A DNA stretch of 64,000 nt, taken from the NCBI GenBank assembly GCA_020310875.1, contig CM035416.1, positions 4,540,094 through 4,604,093 on the forward strand. The letters are read 5' to 3'. The stretch is from Ceratopteris richardii (Eukaryota; Streptophyta; Polypodiopsida; Polypodiales; Pteridaceae). The notes beneath the pieces are model-generated. The model made no database searches. It was given only the letters and a program-made list of their open reading frames with translations, and had not been told where the DNA came from. The position numbers were made by a program, and so were the translations under genes. Below, one piece after another: positions 10,245 through 20,160 of the stretch (position 1 is the first letter of the stretch; each line of letters starts with the position of its first letter).

Positions 10245-12527
10245 GTGCTAGTATTGACACATGGACCTAAACACCCAGTGCTGAACACTCAAAATAAAGA
10301 GTTAGTAAAAGCCCAGAAGTACCACATCATGGCAGGAAGTTTGTACAAGCATACAGATCAAGGGATATTAGCTTGTTGTGTGGAGGAGGATGAGTATGCA
10401 AAGTGGTTGAAATTAGCACATGTGGGTGCATTAGAGAAACACTAATCAAGGCAAATAACACTACATACACTAAGGAGACTCAGAGTGCAGTGGCCGACTA
10501 TGGAAGCAGATGTCCATAAGTTGTGTAAGGAATGCCCAGTCTGTCGTATTAGACCACCTGTGGAGCACTCTACACTGTACCAAGTGTCTCTAATACCAAA
10601 TTGGAGTGAACCATTGGCAGCCTTTCTGAGGACGAAAACATTCCCTCAAGATATGACCCTGGCTAGGCAAAGAAGTTTAGAACAAGAAGCCCTAGATTAC
10701 GTACTCATTGGTGATAATCTATACAAGCGTGGAAAAGATGGATATATGAGACTATGTGTCCATGAGAGTGAATATCTTAAAATCTTGGAAACTGCTCACC
10801 AACGGGTAGCAAGAGGACACCTTGGACCAGACCGTATGATTAAGGCAATCCTATTTGCAGGCTTGTGGTGGCCAACCCTTCACATGGATGCACATACCTA
10901 TGTGAAGTGGTGTGACATTTGTCAGTGAACTCAACATCCCATTCGTAAAGATGAGATGCCATTGAAACCGATGATGGGTGGACGTGCATTCTCTAAGTGG
11001 GGAATAGACTTTGTAGGTCCTATTAATCCCCCAGCCAAGGGTTCACATGCTGAATACATCATAGTTTCCATAGACTATCTAACCAAGTGGGTAGAAGTAA
11101 AAGCCACAATGAAAAATGATGCTCAAATGACAGCTAAATTTTTATTTAAGAATGTGTTCACTAGATATGGGCTACCATTAGAGCTAGTGAGTGATAGAGG
11201 CACTCACTTCTTGGATGAAGTCATTGAAAATCTTCTCCAAGAGTTCTTGGTAGTACATAAGAAGTCTGCTCCCTATCATCCACAAGCTAATGGGCAAGCA
11301 TAAAGCACCAATAAGGTTCTATGCAATGTGCTGACCAAATTAGTGAATAATAAATGCTCTGATTGGGACAAACAACTAGACCATGCTATTTGGGCATATA
11401 GAGTTGCCTATAAAATGGTAATCCAAGCCACGCCCTTTCAGATGGTATTTGGCAAAAATGCAGTGCTACCATTAGATTTCTTGATACCCACACTGAAAGT
11501 AGCACAGGAGCATGAGTGGACAGGTCATGAAATCTATTCGAGAATCTTTGACCTTGAACGGCTAGGTGAAACGAGACTGAGAGTTGTCGCAAGGATTTAT
11601 GCAGCTAAGAAGAGACAAAAGGCATACTTCAATGCCCATGTGAAGGATAAATGCTTAAAGGCCGGAGACTTAGTTTTGGTATATACCCTGAAACAACATG
11701 CTAGAAAGCTGAAGAAGCGTGGCTATGGACCCTTGATCATTAATAGAATATCAACCAGTGGGGCAGTCCAACTAGCCACTTTAGAAGGCGACATCCTACC
11801 AAATTATATTAGTGGATGCCGAGTCAAACTATACCAAGAACCCCTCACGGAGGAAATACTTAACCGACTCAATACGGCCAAGAAACACAAAGAAGAAGAA
11901 AAGAGAATTCGAGAAGAAGCGCAGGCAGAAGCCTTGGAGCGCATCCGAAGAATGAAATTGAGAAGACAGGGTGGAGATCAACCTAGGAGAGATGCTTATG
12001 TAGCTCCACGGTATCATATGCCTCTGTGTGAAGTCTCAGGTGTAAGTTCCCATAGAATACTTGACCGATGTCCTTTTGTGACCTTAGAGGTAGGACAAGA
12101 AAATAGTGCAAGGACTGTACATGCCTTGATTGACTCAGGTGTAACCACTAGTGTGGTTAGACGTTCTTACTGTCAAGAGTTGAAATTAAGTGTCAATCCT
12201 ATAGAAGCATACCTTATAGGATTTGGAGGTGTGGAAACCCCTTGCATGGGCGAGGTGGAACTTCCCCTCTGTTCTAATGAGGTACTAGTGTGCCAAGATG
12301 AGGATCTCACTGAACCTCTTGTCTTGGGTCAAGACTGGATCTATGATCATGCAGTCAACCTGAACCTAAGAAGTGGACTTCTTCAAGTCTGGCTAGGTCC
12401 AAATCGCATTACCATCGAGTTAGAAAATCAAGACCTCAAGAAAGTATTAAAGGCACCAACTCCTGGTCCCTCCAGGAGAACTATCATGGAAATAGATGAT
12501 TTTCTTGTTCAACACTCTGTGATGTAG
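10245..12527 (+). pseudogene. Gypsy G1 integrase with tandem H2C2 modules and downstream retropepsin-like domain
   Basis: One frame with stops at 10443, 10926 and 11301. H2C2 module 1 is about 10300-10560 (H-V-G-A-L-E-K-H ... C-P-V-C); module 2 is 10700-10930 (H-Q-R-V-A-R-G-H ... C-D-I-C). The integrase core follows: W-G-I-D-F-V-G-P (first Asp), V-S-D-R-G-T-H-F (second Asp), Y-H-P-Q-A-N-G-Q-A where the next codon, the catalytic Glu in G3, is TAA. After a basic tail (E-A-Q-A-E-A-L-E-R-I-R-R) comes a retropepsin-like domain at 12040-12460 with A-L-I-D-S-G-V-T-T-S, G-G-V-E-T-P-C-M-G-E-V and V-L-G-Q-D-W-I-Y. Integrase inserts the cDNA into the genome; the role of the extra protease-like domain is unknown. 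Confidence 0.75.
12040..12460 (+). other. Second retropepsin-like domain, after integrase (G1)
   Basis: Order of motifs fits a retropepsin: P-F-V-T-L-E-V strand, A-L-I-D-S-G-V-T-T-S active site loop (the usual Ala after D-S-G is Val here, Ala in G3), I-G-F-G-G flap-like segment, then V-L-G-Q-D-W, the hydrophobic-hydrophobic-G motif. It is distinct from the canonical protease of the family, which lies before reverse transcriptase (30140-30560 in G2, 56640-56932 in G3). Seen at the same place in G3, so it belongs to the family. Confidence 0.72.
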
Positions 12528-12548
12528 AAAAACCTCTCACCAGATGCG

Positions 12549-12989
12549 GTGGTGCAAGTGGAACTCCATGTTTGCCCAAAGGAAGTCTCGGACCAAAAAT
12601 GCGAAGTCTTGGAGATCAGAAGGAAGCAAAGAAGTAGCGACACTAAACCAAAGATCACCCCAACCAAGGCATCTCAACCATTGAAGCAGATATGGGTTCG
12701 GAAGGGCAAAATTTCCCAAGAAACTCTAGTAGAAGTCCCAACCAAACCCTACTCTAGTGGTCGGCATAGGGCGCTTAATCAAACGTTTCCCCGACAATCA
12801 CCCACGAAAAGACTATCTATCTGGGTACCCAAGAAGTTGATGATCGCTGACCCACAATCAAGACAAATTTGGGTGCCTAAGGCTTGCTTGCGGGCTCAAG
12901 TAGACACCCATAAGCTTCAAGAGACGGGGCTCCATTCACACACACTCACACATGCATCAATAGGCACTAATAGAGTCACTTGTAAATGA
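12549..12989 (+). pseudogene. Gypsy G1 polyprotein tail with W-V-P/R-K repeats
   Basis: In the same frame as the integrase, after a TAG at 12525. Three repeats read Q-I-W-V-R-K-G, S-I-W-V-P-K-K and Q-I-W-V-P-K-A, embedded in a Lys/Arg/Ser/Pro-rich chain with no known domain. G3 has the same motif four times at 61680-61880. A basic, Trp-containing repeat could bind nucleic acid or another protein; this is only inference. Confidence 0.55.
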
Positions 12990-13229
12990 GTCCCTAACAA
13001 GCCTCATTTTCAAATAGATACTCATGTAAAGACTCCCATAGCTCACCAACAGTCACATTGTAAAACTAATCATTACATTTGGTGACCAAAAACTTTTAAT
13101 AAACCCCCTGACCCCAATTTGTAAAGTCATCTTCAACCACTAACTACATCATTCCACTTAGCTCATAGAACTATTCATTCACTAACTACACACACAATCA
13201 CCGAGCACCAACTGACCCACTAACACATC
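12990..13229 (+). other. Short A/C-rich spacer in G1
   Basis: Non-coding in all frames; poor in G. It lies between the pol tail and the extra 3' reading frame. Confidence 0.4.
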
Positions 13230-14940
13230 ATGATGCCTCATGTTAATGTTGTAATGGGGACAAACTATCATATCTTGTCCACTACAATGTTAACATGTGC
13301 TTCTATATTCTTAGAGAATCGGCAATCAAGCAGTAACATGGCAGAAGCAACAGGAACCAGTTCCCAAGAGGGATCCAACACCCAAATAGTGGACATTGAA
13401 ACTCTCCTCCTCAAACCACAACTAAATGAGAGGCCTCAAGAGCTCAGGGCAATGCATATCCTTCCAATTCAGGACCCTCTGCAGGGGCACACATCACAAG
13501 TCGACAAACATGCACATTGGTTTAGTGACGTCGTAGGTCCATTAGGTGAGGGCACATACTTCTGGGAAGTTGAAATAGAATTTAATGGCAAATGGAGATG
13601 GTACCATTTCTTTACTCGCGAGTTCAAAAAGTATCAAGATGCAGAAGTAATGAGGTCAGTATGGACCAAAGCTAGCTTGGATAGCTACTTTAGAGCACAA
13701 TTACCTAAACCTGATTTTTTGCACTGTTCCTACCTAATCAGCACTATCATCCCTAGCAGAGCCAAAGGAGGAGATAGTACCTTTGTGCTCCCCTCATTAA
13801 CACCAGGCCATGAACTAAAGAGGTTTAAACTTACCCTCAACTTAGTACAAGAGGCCCTAAACATGAAGGGTATGCACATTCCCATAGAGAAAGAAACATT
13901 GATTTCAGGAAGAATGAAGCACAAAGATCTCAACAAACTGAAAGATATGCTAGCCATGACACCGACCGTCGCCCTCCATTTACACACAATCATGGAGCAC
14001 TTTGCCTTCCTGGCTCAAGAATGCTTCACCATGCCACCAAAGAGAATTTGGTTCAGCTTGTACTTGGGGGAGATAGAAAATCTCACACTCAATCTACCAC
14101 ACTAGATCATTGATCAAATTCACTTAGCACATCAGCACTAGAACAAGAAACATAAGAATGTGCTTCATGGATGTTGCATGCTTACACAGATCATTTATAG
14201 GTGCTTAGCTTATGACGTGCCCATTCAGAGAGCATTGGTGTGGTCCAGAGCCCAAGAGTTCTAGAGACGGCCATCAACAACGGGGCCACCATCTAAGAAA
14301 ATGAGAGGAGTAGTCCAAATACCGTGTGCACCAGCTAGGGGTGCCACCCTCACACCCGATGTGACACCCCCTCAAACAAGACGTGTTTGCACATTTATGC
14401 TTTGCTTACCCAGGCTAAGTGCAAAGGGGCCCAACCTTGTTTTCACTCTGATTCCCTTTGACTTGGAGTTCCCACAGGGCTACACTCTAGATGATTTAAG
14501 AGATGAAGAAATTGCCAAGATGATTAATGAGGCTAATCTTGAGACTAAGGAAGATCAGGCCAGAGGACCGCAACCAACCATAGGGACTTCAGCTCCTACT
14601 CAACCTGAAATAGTGGAAGTAGACGAAGATGAACAAGAGACTGATGAAGCGGAATCAGATGACGAACAGAACCAGGAGCAAGAGGAAACTTCATAACTAG
14701 CGGGTGCCCCAACCTATACTGCACAGATCAAAAGATTGTATGAGACCATGAAAAGAGTCCAGGAGCATCACAAGTTGTCACTAGAAATAGGGAAGATGCT
14801 AATAAGTCAAATGTTAGGAGAAGAAGGGATAGACGAATAATTTATTGAGTCCTTGAACCTTCACGCGGATGCGCTTGGCCTGGATGAAGCCATTCATTCA
14901 GCTCTCACTTACATTCATCGCTTTGAACAATGAGTGCCTA
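13230..14940 (+). pseudogene. Gypsy G1 extra 3' reading frame, first part (unknown function)
   Basis: A single frame runs from 13230 to about 14940 with stops at 14103, 14142, 14262, 14694, 14838 and 14931. The first 290 residues are uninterrupted and include W-F-S-D-V-V-G-P-L-G-E-G and an aromatic-rich W-R-W-Y-H-F-F segment. Later parts include a Pro/Thr stretch and a very acidic run (D-E-D-E-Q-E-T-D-E-A-E near 14620-14690). I recognise no domain. Position after pol recalls the extra 3' frames of Athila/Tat elements (family knowledge), but I cannot show homology. No membrane segment typical of an envelope protein was seen. Confidence 0.5.
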
Positions 14941-15005
14941 CTTGTCCCCTTCGCTCCGGGAAGCAAATTCACATAGATGTAATAGCACTAGGAGACACTA
15001 CATAG

Positions 15006-15454
15006 ATGGAAGAACACCACAAGGCACTGGTATCACCACACTCTTCACCTCTCACTCCACACTTCACTTCTCCCCATGACACCACCACCCTAATGTCCAC
15101 CACCACCACACACATTGTAGGAATTCCTCCTTCCTCTGGCACCCCCTTGGAGGGGTTGCCATACCTACATTCACAACACTGCTCACCGACATCACATCCA
15201 CTGCACCCTCTGTTCCCATGTACATGGTCACACACAGTTTTGACACTATGGAAACATCACCTGCCACAACACCACTCCCTCCTCCCACACTCCCACAATC
15301 TCCCATACCCCCTCCCCCCACATCATCTCTTGTTTCCACTTCATTCATGATCCCTTTCCCCTTCCCCGTTCCCCCTGCATCCTCCACTTTCCCAGCATCC
15401 CTAAATGTAAATAATTTGTTTTCTACATTACATCAATGTATATATCAGATGTAG
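15006..15454 (+). other. C/T-rich low-complexity region of G1
   Basis: Strong excess of C, T and A on the plus strand; translated frames are Pro/His/Ser/Thr-rich in all three phases. It lies between two extra reading frames of the element and may encode a Pro/Ser-rich linker. No domain seen. Confidence 0.4.
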
Positions 15455-16033
15455 AATGAATATCAGACCTTAGAAGGTCTTCATCGCCATATAACTACGG
15501 AACACCAGCAATTACATAAGCGGCTTGCAGCCCTAGAAGAAGATAACACCGACCTCAATCAACATTATACTATGCTAGAGCACGCCCATCAGACCCTATT
15601 CAAAGCTCCCTAGCAATCAGAATCTTCCGAAGTTAAAAAACTAACAACTTTACTTGAACTTTATCAGTCCGAGAATGTCAAAGTCCATTGTAATCTAATG
15701 GTGCTAAGGAAGCACATGGCCATGGATCTAGAAGAAAACAAACAACTTCGAAAGCAAAATGAAGAGAACCTAGAGGCAGCAATGGAAGGCTCCCCTCAAG
15801 AGATCGACCCAAAAAGGTTTAAAGTTGTCCCTTCAGAGACCATGAAAACCATTCTTGAAAGCTATGCTCATCTTCTAGTAGCCCATGACGAATTGGAAAA
15901 AGAATGGGATACTCTTCGCCAACATCTAGGGGTGCAAGAAGAACAAACAAAGGTCACAGATTCTACAACGACTACGGAGGAGGTGAATGCACTAAGGGAA
16001 CATGTCGTTGAATCGCAAGGAAAATTACTTTAG
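15455..16033 (+). pseudogene. Gypsy G1 coiled-coil reading frame
   Basis: One frame from 15455 with a single TAG near 15612. It is rich in Leu, Glu, Lys and Gln in heptad-like spacing (E-Y-Q-T-L-E-G-L, L-H-K-R-L-A-A-L-E-E-D, then L-E-E-N-K-Q-L-R-K-Q-N-E-E-N-L) and has no Pro or Gly runs in the helical parts. A long coiled coil is a fair reading. Its role in the element is unknown; coiled coils in retroelements often drive multimer formation. Confidence 0.55.
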
Positions 16034-16079
16034 TACGAAAAATACCCTCCCCGGTCATAGAACAACAACCGGAAGAGTT

Positions 16080-17220
16080 GGTGCCCATAGAAGTAGAGGA
16101 GTCATAAGAGGAACCTTATGTTCCTATGCCGATGTCGGGTGCCCAACAAACATCTGAAAGATTGGACACACTTGAAGTAGAAGCCCGAGAATGGTTGCAG
16201 ATGCTCAAAAAAATGGCCAATACACATGATGAGAGAGTCGTGGTGCAAATTTAGTCAATGTCTAAAATTGAGGATACCATTAAAAAATCAGAATACTTCC
16301 GAGGCATGTCTCATCATCGATGGATAGGCACAAATGACGATCAATATGTGCCCTATTGCGTGCTCCTAGTAGATTATAATGCGGAAATTCAATGACGATG
16401 TGGCAAGGCTCCAACTTTTGCCACCTAATTCGGTCCGGATGACATACCCAAAAGAGCTACACAAGGGTCCATCTTCCAACCTTCTTGGAGGCTGCGTCTC
16501 CTAGAAACTTATCCAGAAATGGTTCATACATGGAATAACATGCCACTATTCATCAATTACAATCCATGTTATATCCCAGTACTCAGAATATGCACATGGC
16601 CTCACTTTGCCATCACTGTGAAGAATGTTAAAGGCTATGCAAAATGGCTGAATTACGTGTACCTTTCACCACCACAAGGACCGGCCATAGTAGCATACAT
16701 GATATCCACCATCCGCCACTAGGGAGTCAGACTGTGAAACATTCCTGACGTGATGGCACATATGTGTATTAAAATATTCGAATTAATGCTGGTCACCTTT
16801 TGAACCTTTAAGAATATTAAAGATCCGCATTTATCAGGAGTTTGTTTCACTGCAAGCAATCTCGACTTAGTATATGACATGAGCACTACCCCCTCCATTA
16901 ATGTGATATATGCATGGCATGCAAGAATCAAATACCTCCCATTGCTACAAATAGACTTTTGAGGAGATGTTCATTACAACGTTTTGGGAGTATCATTCCG
17001 AGATATTCATCCCTAGACCCTCACATCTCCAACTTTTCACTGTGGAGAGAACCTTACATTCTAAACAATTGCGTCTGCCACATCCAGACATTCTAGGGCT
17101 AGTCGATTGGGATGCCTTACTAACAGATTTAGCAAAGGGATTGAGGCTAGAAGAGCATCATCTAGCTATCGATATCATCGAATACTATGTCAAACTTTCA
17201 ACCCACCAAGGGTCTGTCAG
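16080..17220 (+). pseudogene. Gypsy G1 extra 3' region, last part (unknown function, frameshifted)
   Basis: Pieces in different frames, each with protein-like composition: L-E-V-E-A-R-E-W-L-Q-M-L near 16170, W-N-N-M-P-L-F-I-N-Y-N near 16530, Y-A-K-W-L-N-Y-V-Y-L near 16635, and H-P-D-I-L-G-L-V-D-W-D-A-L near 17085-17125. Several stops and at least two frame changes. No known domain recognised. G3 lacks this region. Confidence 0.45.
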
Positions 17221-17234
17221 GGACGACAGACGCG

Positions 17235-17246
17235 AGAGAGGGGGGG
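17235..17246 (+). other. G1 polypurine tract
   Basis: AGAGAGGGGGGG immediately before the LTR start TGTTGG. The 25 bases upstream (GGGTCTGTCAGGGACGACAG) are shared with G3 at 63485-63504. Confidence 0.75.
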
Positions 17247-17882
17247 TGTTGGTAGCAGTTAGGGCACTCAAGGATCTACAAGACAGGGAAGCCAATGAAA
17301 GAAATTAGAGCAGAGAGAAGGAACAAGTAGGCAAGGCAGTCAACGCAGATCCGGCAAGTAGGCCAGTCAATTTTTCCAACCCAATCTCTTTTCAACAGTG
17401 ATTTTCATCACTACATGAACATTGTAAATACCGTTTTTGGTAGATTCGACTCCATTTTTTTCAAGCCGAGGAGTCCTCGAGCTTGAGGAGTATTAGAAGT
17501 ATTTATGTATCAATTTTCATAATTTTTAGAGCTCGTTTGGGCCTCCAAAATAGCCTAGGAACCTAATTTTTAACTAGGTCGGACACTAGGTCTGGACAGG
17601 ACCAAAGCTAGTCAAAAACTATAAAAAGAGCTAGAGAGCTCATTTTTGAGGTGAGCTTGTTAGTGCTTAGCTTTTACATGAGACTTTTTGAGTAATCTAA
17701 AGAGCTCCTTTGTCTCTCTATTTGTTCTTGCTTTGTGTGCATGTGTGTGTGTATGTGTGTGCATGTTTGTGCGCTTCTCCCTCACACACTTGTTCCATCA
17801 CTTGTTCAAGGTCTTCATACCATCCTCATGTCTTCTCCGATTGACATTAAAGGAGGTGCTACTCACCATTGAGCTACATGCA
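17247..17882 (+). repeat. G1 3' LTR (about 636 bp)
   Basis: Starts TGTTGGTAGC after the purine tract and aligns by eye with the G3 LTRs in the shared blocks CAAGCCGAGGAGTCC, CTAATTTTTAACTAGG and ACTATAAAAAGAGCTAGAG. A TATA box is at 17620-17629. The right end, near GAGCTACATGCA, is approximate because the next sequence is a minisatellite. Confidence 0.7.
17620..17629 (+). promoter_or_regulatory. TATA box in G1 LTR
   Basis: TATAAAAAG, identical in the same context to the G3 LTR copies (52088 and 63761). Likely core promoter of the LTR. Confidence 0.6.
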
Positions 17883-18500
17883 CCTAGGAAACCACCCCTC
17901 CACCTTCCCTCATGCACCTAGGCAACCACCCCTCCACCTTTCCACATGCACCTGGGCGACCACCCCTCCACCTTTCCTCATCCACCTAGACGACCACCCC
18001 TCCAACTTCCATCATGTACCTAGATGACCATCACCTTTTCTCATACCTTATTCAACCTTATTAACCTAGGAGACCTTCACCTTCATCATCCCTCATCTAC
18101 CACGACCACCACTCGACCTAGGCAACAACCCCTCCACCCCCTCATGTAGGGCGACTATCCAACCATCATACACTCTTGAACAACCACTCCCTCATTCACT
18201 TCTCACCTTGGGAGACTACCCTCATCCACTTCTTCCCTTGGGCGACCACCCTTATTCACTTCTTTCCTTGGGTGACCACCCTCATTCACTTCTCACCTTG
18301 GGCGACCACCCTCATCCACTTCTCATTTGGGCAACAACCCCTCCACCCTCTCATGTTGGGCGACTATTCAACCATCATACACTCTTGAGCAACCACTCGC
18401 TCATTCACTTCTCACCTTGGGTGACTACCCTCATCCACTCCTTACGTTGGGCGACCACCCTTATTCACTTGTCACCTTGAGTGACTACCCTCATCCACTT
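17883..18500. repeat. C-rich minisatellite
   Basis: Two related unit types: about 36 bases (CACCTAGGCAACCACCCCTC followed by CACCTT...CATG) in 17883-18050, and about 30 bases (CTTGGGCGACCACCCTCATT followed by CACTTCTCAC) in 18185-18500. The shared core is G-G-C-G-A-C-C-A-C-C-C. Reading frames through it are artefacts of the repeat. Confidence 0.75.
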
Positions 18501-19089
18501 ACTTCTATATTCAAACATCAAGGGCTACTACCATTTCCAACCTTCCTCCCTTGGGCCTCTACCTATGCACCTTTCTGTTCAAACATCATGGAAACTACCA
18601 TCTTCATCCTACCTGAGAGGCTACCATCATCACCACCACCAACCAGGAGTAATTAAAATTTTCTTTGGTCATCTACCAATTCACCCTCCCTCTTCTAGCA
18701 CCCTGGACAACTACCAATTACAAGCTTCTCAAGTGATGCTGGCAATCATGAGCTTCTAGAGACTACCAACTCCTCCTAGGCATCTACCAAATCATATGGA
18801 CACTAAGACGATCACATTATTTAGACATTCATGTACTCACCCCTTTATATTAAGGTGACTGCCCATCAATTCTTGACTCAAAACTGAGCATTCTAAGCAT
18901 CCCTCTCCTCTTGCCAAAATCTGAAGCAACACTTCCAACATCATAGCATCCATGTTCACCCAAAATTCTCGTAATTTTCCATCCTTTCATTTCTTCTCAT
19001 AATTGTATTTTCCAAGTCATATCTCTCTGAGATAGAGAGAGACGATAGGGGCAGGCAACCTATAGAATTAAATTTCTCTGGGAAAAATC
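18501..19089. other. No gene seen
   Basis: C/T-rich sequence that looks like decayed minisatellite at its left end (ACTACC and CTACCA repeats to about 18790), followed by plain A/T-rich DNA. Confidence 0.4.
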
Positions 19090-19465
19090 AAGGTTGGGCA
19101 CCAAGGATCCCAAGTGATGGAATTAGGCACCAAGGAGCCCAAGTGCCAAAGTTGGGTGCCAAGGAGCCCAAGTGCTAGAGTTTGGTGCCAAGGAGCCCAA
19201 GAGATGGAATTGGGCACCAAGGAGCCCAAGTGTCGAAGTTGGACACCAAGGAGCCAAAGTGTCGAAGTTGGGCGCCAAGGAGGCCAAGTGCCGAAGTTGG
19301 GTGCCAAGGAGCCCAAGTGCTCGAGTTAAGCACCATGGAGCCCAAGTGCCGAAGTTGGGTGCCAAGGAGTCCAAGTGTTGGAGCAGGGTGCCAAGGAGCC
19401 CAAGTGTGGGAGTTAGGTGCCTAGGACCACAGTTGCTGGAAAAGGGTGCCAAGACGCCCAAAATT
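19090..19465. repeat. 30-bp minisatellite
   Basis: About 12 copies of a 30-base unit with core GCACCAAGGAGCCCAAGTGC and a variable end (CGAAGTTGG, TAGAGTTTG, TGGAGCAGG). Because 30 is a multiple of three, all frames stay open on both strands, which gives spurious long frames. Confidence 0.85.
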
Positions 19466-19599
19466 CACCAAGATACAAGCCCTAGTAAGGCGATTGCAAC
19501 AGAACTGACAAGGCGGCCAAGTGCACCTAGACCACTCAACACTACAAGACAAAGTCTATTACTAACAGTGTTGACAACTAATACCACCTAGTGCATTAA

Positions 19600-20160
19600 C
19601 TGCCCATTACTTTTGTGTAAGAGACCTCTCCTCTTGTAACCTATCCCTCACTTATAAAAGGAAGGAGCCTCAAGAGAGAATATATGTGATGTATTCTAGA
19701 TGGGTAGGAGATACCTATAACTGAAGATAGAGATATAAGGGGAGAGATTGTAGGCCTAGAGCTAGTGTTAACAATTGATAGGTCTACCTTGCTCATTTCA
19801 AACCAACAAACCTACTAGTTGGTGCTAGTGTGAGGAAACCTGGAGTTTGAGGAGATAGACTATATTGGGTTTTCATTATCTTGTTCTTATATGATGGGTT
19901 GTATGGATAATTAATGGGTTGCTCTGGCTTGTGCTATATTTTGTTGTTGTGCTATATTTTGCTATTCTGACTCTTCACGCATTGTGGACATTACTTTTGT
20001 CTCTACCTTCTAAATATAGAAGTGAAGTGATGATAAGTTCCTAGAATTTTAGTATTTTAGTTATTAAGTGCATGTTATTTCAGTAGGAGTAGTGCATTTT
20101 GCATTCCCTGTATCCACATAGTACTTCACTGCCTACATAATTTCCTAGGAATGTTAGATG
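19600..20160 (+). repeat. Possible LTR and leader of an unclassified retroelement relic
   Basis: Has a TATA-like CTTATAAAAGG at 19652-19662 and precedes a gag-like relic. No matching second copy in the window. Low confidence. Confidence 0.25.

Larger units (their letters stand above)
10069..17882 (+). mobile_element. Gypsy element G1, 3' part (RNase H end to 3' LTR)
   Basis: Starts inside the RNase H domain (T-N-G/M-E-Y-E-F region matching 59105 of G3), then two H2C2 modules, integrase, second retropepsin, W-V-P-K repeats, a 4.2-kb extra region, a purine tract and a 3' LTR. It is the missing continuation of G2 (28065-31254, minus). Same family as G3. All of 10245-12989 is one reading frame with four to five stops, so the loss of function is by point mutation. 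Confidence 0.75.

Noticed and set aside
13230-14105. Retroviral envelope gene
   Set aside because: Position fits, but no signal peptide, membrane segment or cleavage site could be seen.
15006-15454. Pro/His-rich proteins on both strands
   Set aside because: C/T-rich composition keeps several frames open; no conserved motif, and neighbours indicate at most a linker.
18176-18759. Frames of about 70-110 residues rich in Pro, His and Leu
   Set aside because: C-rich minisatellite artefacts.
19068-19591. Overlapping frames of 70-140 residues with W-V-P-R-S-P-like repeats
   Set aside because: A 30-base minisatellite leaves all frames open. The resemblance to the gypsy W-V-P-K motif is not supported by DNA-level similarity.
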